DNA of 18,983 bases from Actinomycetota bacterium (lineage in GTDB: Bacteria; Actinomycetota; Actinomycetes; Nanopelagicales; Nanopelagicaceae). A program made the translations under genes and the position numbers. Numbering within the stretch: the first letter of the stretch is position 1; the number at the start of each line of letters is the position of its first letter. Below the pieces are notes generated by a model. It was not told the origin of the DNA and searched no databases. It worked only from the letters and a program-made list of their open reading frames with translations. The stretch is from NCBI GenBank assembly GCA_947463335.1, contig CANHRF010000006.1, positions 1 to 18,983 on the forward strand, given 5' to 3'. Shown one piece after another: positions 7,825 through 13,412 of this stretch.

Positions 7825-8693
7825 TACAAACTCCTGAAAGCGAGAAAGCAATGTCATCAACCCAACCGAGCTCATTGGCCAGCGTTGCGAAAGCAAGAGC
7901 TGAGCGGACCCAGGCAAGTACTGCTTCCGGCACTGGGCTAGAAGCGCGCGGAATTCATGCCTGGTTCGGTAAGAATCACGTCTTAGCTGACATCAATCTT
8001 GAATTCTCGGCCGGTTCCGTTACTGCACTTATCGGCCCATCTGGCTGCGGTAAGTCAACATTTATTAGAACTATGAACCGCATGCACGAATTTATTCCAG
8101 GCGCAGCAATGGCGGGACAAGTTTTATTGGATGGAAAAGATGTCTATGCACCCGGAGTGGATGTTACAAAGATTCGTCTGCAAATCGGCATGGTTTTCCA
8201 GAAGCCGAACCCATTTCCATCTATGACTATTGGCGAAAATGTGCTTTCAGGTTTGAAGCTAGCGCAGCTTAAAATCGCGAATAAAGATGAATTGCTTGAA
8301 TCTTGTCTGATTCGCGCCGGGCTTTGGAATGAAGTTAAAGATCGACTTGATGCCCACGGCGGATCACTCTCAGGCGGGCAACAACAGCGCCTCTGCATCG
8401 CTCGCGCGTTAGCAGTGAGCCCTCAGGTGCTTCTGATGGATGAACCATGTTCGGCGCTAGATCCGGGATCAACCCTGCGCATCGAAGAGACAATCCGCGA
8501 GTTATCTGATTCGATGACGATCATTATTGTTACCCATAATATGCAACAGGCAGCTCGTGTATCTGATTACACCGCCTTCTTTTTATCTGATGGCGGCCCA
8601 GGCGAGATGATCGAAGTTGCCCGCACGAGCGATATCTTCTCGCAGCCACAGGATCAGCGAACCGAAAATTACGTCACCGGCCGCTTCGGTTAG
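7821..8693 (+). CDS. pstB: Phosphate ABC transporter ATP-binding protein PstB
   Basis: The ATPase of the phosphate importer (290 residues from the GTG). Visible motifs: Walker [10 protein letters not shown] (72-80), Q-loop Gln127 in [13 protein letters not shown] signature LSGGQQQRL (183-191), Walker [14 protein letters not shown] (Asp207, Glu208) and H-loop His239 in [30 protein letters not shown] and the C-terminal [10 protein letters not shown] are typical of PstB. The ABC domain begins at about residue 39, so there is a 38-residue Ala/Ser/Thr-rich extension. The GTG at 7821 overlaps the pstA stop (GTGA); an ATG at 7851 would shorten the extension to 28. The gene is followed by the PHO-box region and pstS. 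Confidence 0.95.
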   Translation: MIQTPESEKAMSSTQPSSLASVAKARAERTQASTASGTGLEARGIHAWFGKNHVLADINLEFSAGSVTALIGPSGCGKSTFIRTMNRMHEFIPGAAMAGQVLLDGKDVYAPGVDVTKIRLQIGMVFQKPNPFPSMTIGENVLSGLKLAQLKIANKDELLESCLIRAGLWNEVKDRLDAHGGSLSGGQQQRLCIARALAVSPQVLLMDEPCSALDPGSTLRIEETIRELSDSMTIIIVTHNMQQAARVSDYTAFFLSDGGPGEMIEVARTSDIFSQPQDQRTENYVTGRFG

Positions 8694-8694
8694 C

Positions 8695-8771
8695 CATTAC
8701 CTGTTGTTCACCTAATGGTTGAGCAACGTTTCCCCTTCGGGAGTGGTTAGTTCACATTTAGCGCATAGTTT
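8695..8771 (+). promoter_or_regulatory. PHO-box array and promoter region of pstS
   Basis: GTTCACC-like units recur in an 11-bp register: GTTCACCTAAT (8706-8716), GTTTCCCCTTC (8728-8738) and GTTCACATTTA (8750-8760), exactly 22 bp apart. Weaker units lie between them, and CATTACCTGTT stands in front at 8695-8705. This matches a PhoP/RegX3 operator built of tandem 11-bp direct repeats. The -10 is not certain: TAGTTT (8766-8771) would give a leader of about 34 bases including the Shine-Dalgarno, while TATATC (8789-8794) would start too close to it. The array should give pstS stronger phosphate-controlled expression than the permease genes. Confidence 0.75.
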
Positions 8772-8811
8772 TTCTCTTGAAGTACACCTATATCAAATAA
8801 GGGGAAAATTA

Positions 8812-9960
8812 ATGAAAGTTTCAATGCTAGCAAAATCTGCAGCAGTTGCACTCGTTTTCGGCTTGGTAGCTTCGACTCCAGCCCACGCAGTAGATCTACA
8901 AGGTTCTGGCGCTTCATTCCCAAATGCTTTGATCCAAGCTTGTAAGGCTGATTTTTCTTCTGCCACAGGACATTCGTTTACATATGCCGATAATGGATCA
9001 GGACCAGGACGCACCGCCTCTGACAATAAAATTGGTGATTTTTGGTTCTCAGATGCGGCTCACGTAGGTGCAAATAAGCGCTCAACTGTTATTCACGCGC
9101 CAGTAATTGCAGCTCCTATCGGAATTCTTCACAACCTTCCATCACGTCAGAAGCTAAATCTTTCTGCTAGCACAATCGCTGGAATTTTCGCCGGAACAAT
9201 CACTAAGTGGAACGATCCAGCGATCGTTAAAGATAACAATCGAACAGTAAACAAAGTCACTTACAAGACCAAAAATGGTCAAATTCTTAAGGACTCAAAG
9301 GGAGATCCGATTGTCTTGAGGTCAACTCCAGTAAAGCTTGAATATAGAAATCTTCCAAATAAGACAATTAAAGTGATTTATCGTTCAGACTCTTCAGGTA
9401 CTTCTGAAAACTTCACAAACTATCTAAATAAGTCTGCTCCAGCTGTTTGGACCAAAGCCAAGTCTTCAACTTTTTCCAACTCGTTCCCTGGCGTTATTAA
9501 CTCACCAGCAAACTTGGGACGCGTTGTAGGAGCTCAATCTTCAAGTGGTGTTTCGCTACTAGCCGGAAAGACTCCATACTCAATTACATATGCAGAAGTG
9601 AACTGGGCTACTCAAAATAAATTGAAGATTGCAGATGTGATTAATCCAGCAGGTGCTGCTGTTACTCCAAACGCGGCAACTACTTCAGCGTTCCTTGCAC
9701 AAGGAACTATGGATGCTAACGGGATTGTGACATTCGACTATGCAACGAAAGAGCCAGGTGCTTACACACTCGGTATCGTTTCTTATATGTTGGTCGAAAC
9801 TGACTACGCAGATAAGACAAAGGCTGCTGCTGTAAAAGCTCTTGCCTCATTCATTCTCTCACCAAAATGTGCTAAGGATGCAGGTGAAGATCTTGGATTC
9901 TCGGTTATAGATGGTGAATTCAAGAAGAGGGCCGAAGCACAGATTAACAAGATTGGTTAA
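8812..9960 (+). CDS. pstS: Phosphate-binding protein PstS (secreted, no lipobox)
   Basis: A 382-residue extracytoplasmic phosphate-binding protein that delivers phosphate to PstCAB. The ATG at 8812 is preceded by AAGGGG. The frame is open upstream to 8719, but that would run through the promoter region. Residues 1-26 form a signal peptide (MKVSMLAK, hydrophobic core, likely cut after ASTPAHA). Phosphate-binding motifs are GSGASFPN (31-38) and YRSDSSGTSENFTNYL. Two cysteines, Cys44 and Cys353, could form a disulfide. Unlike most PstS of single-membrane bacteria there is no lipobox cysteine, so membrane anchoring is unclear. It has its own PHO-box promoter and a strong terminator, allowing expression in excess of the permease. 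Confidence 0.95.
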   Translation: MKVSMLAKSAAVALVFGLVASTPAHAVDLQGSGASFPNALIQACKADFSSATGHSFTYADNGSGPGRTASDNKIGDFWFSDAAHVGANKRSTVIHAPVIAAPIGILHNLPSRQKLNLSASTIAGIFAGTITKWNDPAIVKDNNRTVNKVTYKTKNGQILKDSKGDPIVLRSTPVKLEYRNLPNKTIKVIYRSDSSGTSENFTNYLNKSAPAVWTKAKSSTFSNSFPGVINSPANLGRVVGAQSSSGVSLLAGKTPYSITYAEVNWATQNKLKIADVINPAGAAVTPNAATTSAFLAQGTMDANGIVTFDYATKEPGAYTLGIVSYMLVETDYADKTKAAAVKALASFILSPKCAKDAGEDLGFSVIDGEFKKRAEAQINKIG

Positions 9961-9983
9961 TTTTTAACCCATCCACGAGGGGG

Positions 9984-10015
9984 AAACGGCCAGGGAAACC
10001 TGGCCGTTTTTCTTT
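9984..10015 (+). terminator. Rho-independent terminator of pstS
   Basis: An 11-bp perfect stem, AAACGGCCAGG (9984-9994) with CCTGGCCGTTT (9999-10009), closes a GAAA loop and runs into a T-rich tail (TTTTTCTTTCCCC). It starts 24 bases after the pstS stop and is the only strong hairpin terminator in the window. Confidence 0.93.
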
Positions 10016-10019
10016 CCCC

Positions 10020-10025
10020 TAAACT
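10020..10025 (+). promoter_or_regulatory. Leaderless-type -10 (TAAACT) for the acetyltransferase gene
   Basis: TAAACT, six bases (TCAATA), then ATG at 10032. No Shine-Dalgarno precedes the start; the region just upstream is the pstS terminator tail, so this gene must have its own promoter here. Confidence 0.5.
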
Positions 10026-10031
10026 TCAATA

Positions 10032-10508
10032 ATGAAGATTCGCTTAGCGCAACCCGTAGATGTCGAAGATATCCACCGTCTGATCTATGAGCTTGCGGTC
10101 TATGAAAAAGCGCCGGAAGAAATGGTAGCCACAATTGAGCAGATCAATACTTCACTCTTCTCTGAAAAGCCCGTGGCTTTCTGCCACGTCGGCGAAGTCG
10201 ATGGAAAGATTGTGGGCATTGCGCTCTGGTTTTTAAATTATTCAACTTGGCTCGGCAAGCCGGGTATTTATCTAGAAGATCTATTTGTTCAGCCCGAATT
10301 TCGCGGCCACGGAATCGGTAAAGGCTTTATGAAAGTTCTAGCCGAACTCTGCGTTGAGCGAGGATATGAAAGATTCCAATGGTGGGTACTCGATTGGAAT
10401 AAGCCATCAATAGATTTTTATCAATCACTGGGTGCGGTGCCAATGGATGAGTGGACAGTATTTAGGCTCTCCGGCGATGCACTTAAAAAGTTTGCTAGCG
10501 AAGGCTGA
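10032..10508 (+). CDS. GNAT acetyltransferase resembling spermidine/spermine N-acetyltransferase
   Basis: A 158-residue single-domain GNAT enzyme. It matches the eukaryotic SSAT/diamine acetyltransferase pattern along its whole length. LIYELAVYEKAPEE lies near the N-terminus, YLEDLFVQPEFRGHGIGKGF (80-99) contains the acetyl-CoA loop RGHGIG, and DWNKPSIDFYQSLGA carries Tyr130, the equivalent of the SSAT general-acid tyrosine. Such enzymes N-acetylate polyamines, thialysine or related primary amines. The next gene on the opposite strand is a basic amino-acid decarboxylase that would make such amines, and the two coding ends overlap by 14 bases, supporting a diamine or polyamine role. The substrate itself is inference. 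The start is supported by the leaderless-type TAAACT and by family length. Confidence 0.85.
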   Translation: MKIRLAQPVDVEDIHRLIYELAVYEKAPEEMVATIEQINTSLFSEKPVAFCHVGEVDGKIVGIALWFLNYSTWLGKPGIYLEDLFVQPEFRGHGIGKGFMKVLAELCVERGYERFQWWVLDWNKPSIDFYQSLGAVPMDEWTVFRLSGDALKKFASEG

Positions 10509-11940
10509 CTACTCGGAAGTTAGCCAGAGTCGGATCTGTTGCATAAGCGATGCGTACGCCAGCACGTTGCGAAGTGATTAAACCGCTGACAATTTGTTCA
10601 GTTAAAACTTCACCTGGTGCGACAACGGCAACGCCTGGGGGATACGGCGCGATTAAGTCAGCAGATACTCTGCCGATCGCATCTTGAGCGCTAACAAGTT
10701 CGGTATCTGCAAAGTAGGCATCGCGCATAGATATCGAAACTTGTGGGATGACCGACCAGCTAAGCGCAGTTGCACTTGGGCGTGGATCGCTGTCAACGGA
10801 CTTTAAAACACCGACCAAAACCTTCGCTAATTTCTCAAAGTCTTCTTTGGTGTCGGCCAAGGTGGCTATAAAGACCAGAGTGTCGCGATCAGCCATCTCA
10901 ACTCTGATTCCCTGTTCGATAAGTAGATTTTCAATTTCAACACCGTGTGCCCCTAATTGATTGGCGCGGAGCACAACCTTGGCGGGATCAAAGCGTCCAT
11001 CAGGGAAATCGCTAGCGTTTAAGAAAATTGGCAGATCAAAATTTGATTGCACGCTCGCCTTAAAGTCAGCGATTTTCGCCAACAAAACACCCAATAACTC
11101 TTCACCGCGGTTTTGCAGCAGCGCCCGCACGGCATCAATCGAGGCCAGTGGTGCGCCAGCAGGCGATGTTGTGTGAGTCGTTTCAAAGCTCTGCTCTAAA
11201 CGATCGGCGCTAAGCAAATTGGTACGCGCCAGCAATAAAGCCGACGCGCTGTAACCAGGAAGCGCTTTATGAACGCTAGTAATCAGTGCATCTGCACCAA
11301 GTTGCATTACATGCTTTGGCAGATCCGGATGAAAACCAAAATGCCCGCCCCATGCAGCATCCACGATTACAGGAATTGAGTGATCGTGCGCTTTCTTAAT
11401 CAGCGGCGCTAAATCAGAGATCGTTCCTAAATATCCGGGCTCAGTGAGCAGAAGCGCAATCGGTTTTTCAGCAATAGCGCGTTCTAGTTCTGATACTGGA
11501 ATTCCAAGCGGTACACCTGTGCTGGCATCGATCTCAGGTGTTAACCAAATTGGTTCTAGCCCTGCCAGCACGAGAGCGCTCAATACAGATCGATGCGCGG
11601 TGCGACTTAATGCAACTTTGTCGCCAGGTTTACCAAGAGACAGGATCACCGCTTGATTGGCATGTGTTGAGCCACCAGTTGAAAAACGTGCAAAATCTGA
11701 TCCCCACAAATCTGCGGCTAGCGCTTCAGATTGAGTTAATACCTGATTGGTTAACTTAATCTCATCTAATCCACCATAAAGTGGAATGTCAGCGTCTACG
11801 ACAGCGCCTAGGCCTTGATCAATCTGAGAAGCTCTCTGCTTATGTCCAGGGATCGTGAAGGGTGTGAGAGCGCCTTCAAAGTATGAAAGATATGCATCAA
11901 GTAGCGGAGCGCTACTTCGAAGTTCAGATTTAATCTTCAC
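10495..11940 (-). CDS. Orn/Lys/Arg decarboxylase, PLP fold type I
   Basis: A 481-residue PLP-dependent decarboxylase of the Orn/Lys/Arg group I family in its shorter Gram-positive form, without the N-terminal wing domain of E. coli LdcI/AdiA. Features: PGHKQ (31-35), DIPLYGGLDEI, FSTGGSTHANQA, His116 in SRTAHRS expected to stack on PLP, Asp194 in VDAAWGGHFGFHPD, and the PLP lysine Lys225 in SVHKALPGYSASALL. The C-terminal domain ends in LIAPYPPGVAVVAPGE. It converts ornithine, lysine or arginine to the diamine or agmatine; the substrate cannot be told from the motifs. The GTG start at 11940 is supported by TAGGCT plus six bases. It is divergent from the GabT-like gene (57 bases) and convergent with the SSAT-like gene. 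Confidence 0.9.
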   Translation of the reverse strand: MKIKSELRSSAPLLDAYLSYFEGALTPFTIPGHKQRASQIDQGLGAVVDADIPLYGGLDEIKLTNQVLTQSEALAADLWGSDFARFSTGGSTHANQAVILSLGKPGDKVALSRTAHRSVLSALVLAGLEPIWLTPEIDASTGVPLGIPVSELERAIAEKPIALLLTEPGYLGTISDLAPLIKKAHDHSIPVIVDAAWGGHFGFHPDLPKHVMQLGADALITSVHKALPGYSASALLLARTNLLSADRLEQSFETTHTTSPAGAPLASIDAVRALLQNRGEELLGVLLAKIADFKASVQSNFDLPIFLNASDFPDGRFDPAKVVLRANQLGAHGVEIENLLIEQGIRVEMADRDTLVFIATLADTKEDFEKLAKVLVGVLKSVDSDPRPSATALSWSVIPQVSISMRDAYFADTELVSAQDAIGRVSADLIAPYPPGVAVVAPGEVLTEQIVSGLITSQRAGVRIAYATDPTLANFRVVSLR

Positions 11941-11946
11941 TTGCAG

Positions 11947-11952
11947 AGCCTA
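11947..11952 (-). promoter_or_regulatory. Leaderless-type -10 (TAGGCT) for the decarboxylase gene
   Basis: On the minus strand TAGGCT is followed by six bases (CTGCAA) and then the GTG at 11940. There is no ribosome-binding sequence. The divergent GabT-like gene has the same type of element 34 bases away. Confidence 0.5.
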
Positions 11953-11985
11953 ACTTGTCGTGGCGTAGAAGTTAAAAAGAGGCTC

Positions 11986-11991
11986 TATAAT
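11986..11991 (+). promoter_or_regulatory. Leaderless-type consensus -10 (TATAAT) for the GabT-like gene
   Basis: A perfect TATAAT, six bases (TTCGCC), then ATG at 11998. This fixes the start at 11998 and rules out the longer open frame beginning at 11941. No clear -35 is visible. Confidence 0.65.
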
Positions 11992-11997
11992 TTCGCC

Positions 11998-13338
11998 ATG
12001 ACTTCAAAGGACCCTCTCCCGCAAACACGTCACTTAGCCACTGAAATTCCAGGGCCAAAGTCGCTTGAATTGATCGCACGCCGCAAAGAGGCAGTCTCTG
12101 CCGGTCTTGGTATGGCGATTCCCGCCTTTATCGAACGCGGTGAAGGTGCGATTCTGCAGGATGTAGATGGAAACCGAATCATTGATTTGGGCGCAGGTAT
12201 CGGTGTAGTAAACGTTGGAAATGCTGCCCCACGCGTCGTAGAACGAGTGATTGATGCAGTGCAAGCCTTCACTCACACCAACTTCACCACAGCTCCTTAT
12301 ATGGGATATGTAGAAGTTTGCGAAGCTTTAAATCGAATTACGCCGGGATCATTTAAAAAGAAATCTATATTGCAAAACTCAGGTGCCGAAGCGGTAGAGA
12401 ATGCAATCAAGATCGCCCGTCACTCGACGAAGCGTCCTGCGGTAATTGTCTTTGAACACGCATATCACGGTCGCACCAACTTAACGATGGCGCTGACTGC
12501 GAAGAATCTTCCATATAAAGAGGGCTTTGGACCTTTTGCTTCTGAAATATATCGCGCGCCGATGCCGTATTCCTTCCACTACGAAGGAAATCTAGCAACA
12601 ATGGCTGAAGATTATTTGGAGCAAGTAACCTCAAAGATTGAGAAAGAAGTTGGCGCACATAATGTGGCGGCAATTTTGATCGAACCGATTCAAGGTGAAG
12701 GTGGATTTATAGTTCCACCAAAGGGATTCCTTCCTGGGTTATCAAAGTTTGCTACAAAGCACGGCATTGTCTTTATCGCAGATGAAGTGCAAACAGGCTT
12801 TGCGCGCACTGGTCAAATGTTTGCTTGCGAAGATGAAGGTGTTGAACCTGACATGATTATCACTGCCAAGGGAATTGCCGGCGGCTTACCGCTTGCCGCA
12901 GTTACCGCTCGTGCAGAGATTATGGATTCATCACACGTTGGTGGACTCGGTGGAACATATGGCGGAAACCCAATCGCCTGCGCTGCAGCACTTGGTGCGA
13001 TCGCGACGATTGAAGAAGATAAGTTGGTAGACCGTGCTGTGCATATCGGTAAAATTCTGAATTCATCGCTAACTGCGCTCGCCGCTAAATATCCAATAAT
13101 CGGTGAAGTTCGCGGACGTGGCGCAATGCAAGCGATTGAACTTGTTGAAGCTGGTACAAAAACCCCTAATCCAACTGCAATGGCGAGCATCATCAAGTAT
13201 TGCCAGAGCAAGGGCGTCTTAATTCTGACCGCCGGTACTTATGGAAATGTAATTCGCTTCTTGCCACCGATCGTGATTAGCGATGAGCTGCTTAAAGATG
13301 CGCTCGGCGTGCTGGAAGAGGCTTTCGCCAGCCTCTAA
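11998..13338 (+). CDS. gabT: Class III aminotransferase, GabT-like (4-aminobutyrate / diamine type)
   Basis: A 446-residue PLP enzyme of aminotransferase class III. Markers: NSGAEAVENAIKIAR (128-142), HAYHGRTNLTMALTAK (154-169), EPIQGEGG (229-236), ADEVQTGFARTG (Asp262 binds the PLP nitrogen) and the PLP lysine Lys291 in IITAKGIAGGLPL. These match bacterial GabT, which moves the amino group of 4-aminobutyrate (or 5-aminovalerate) to 2-oxoglutarate, giving succinate semialdehyde. Putrescine or cadaverine aminotransferase activity is also possible given the adjacent decarboxylase and SSAT-like genes. The open frame extends upstream to 11941, but TATAAT six bases before the ATG at 11998 makes that the start. 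It probably ends near the inverted repeat at 13354-13370. Confidence 0.88.
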   Translation: MTSKDPLPQTRHLATEIPGPKSLELIARRKEAVSAGLGMAIPAFIERGEGAILQDVDGNRIIDLGAGIGVVNVGNAAPRVVERVIDAVQAFTHTNFTTAPYMGYVEVCEALNRITPGSFKKKSILQNSGAEAVENAIKIARHSTKRPAVIVFEHAYHGRTNLTMALTAKNLPYKEGFGPFASEIYRAPMPYSFHYEGNLATMAEDYLEQVTSKIEKEVGAHNVAAILIEPIQGEGGFIVPPKGFLPGLSKFATKHGIVFIADEVQTGFARTGQMFACEDEGVEPDMIITAKGIAGGLPLAAVTARAEIMDSSHVGGLGGTYGGNPIACAAALGAIATIEEDKLVDRAVHIGKILNSSLTALAAKYPIIGEVRGRGAMQAIELVEAGTKTPNPTAMASIIKYCQSKGVLILTAGTYGNVIRFLPPIVISDELLKDALGVLEEAFASL

Positions 13339-13353
13339 TTTCACCTATCCATG

Positions 13354-13370
13354 TCACCCCTATAGGGTGA
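13354..13370 (+). promoter_or_regulatory. Inverted repeat between gabT and the LuxR-type regulator (operator or weak terminator)
   Basis: TCACCC (13354-13359) and GGGTGA (13365-13370) flank CTATA, containing the exact palindrome CCCTATAGGG, and TTTT follows. It starts 15 bases after the gabT stop. A six-pair stem with a short T run could be a weak terminator. Related inverted repeats at 13402-13412 and 13435-13445 make an operator for the regulator gene an equally good reading. Confidence 0.4.
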
Positions 13371-13412
13371 TTTTAGGTAGCGGTAATTGCCCTCAATGCC
13401 TCACCCTTGGGT

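Noticed and set aside
8731..8742. A small hairpin (TCCC-CTTC-GGGA) between pstB and pstS, considered as a pstB terminator
   Set aside because: The stem has only four pairs and no T run follows; the bases are better explained as part of the 11-bp PHO-box register.
8719..8811. A longer N-terminus for pstS beginning at 8719
   Set aside because: It would translate the PHO-box and promoter region and put a hydrophilic stretch before the signal peptide; AAGGGG before the ATG at 8812 gives a proper start.
11941..11997. A 19-residue longer start for the GabT-like gene
   Set aside because: The perfect TATAAT at 11986-11991 lies inside this extension, six bases before the ATG at 11998, and the extra residues do not resemble family N-termini.
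12813..13211. A 132-codon minus-strand open frame inside gabT
   Set aside because: It is antisense to the PLP-lysine region of gabT; the composition is what one expects from the complementary strand of a GC-ending codon pattern. Not a gene.
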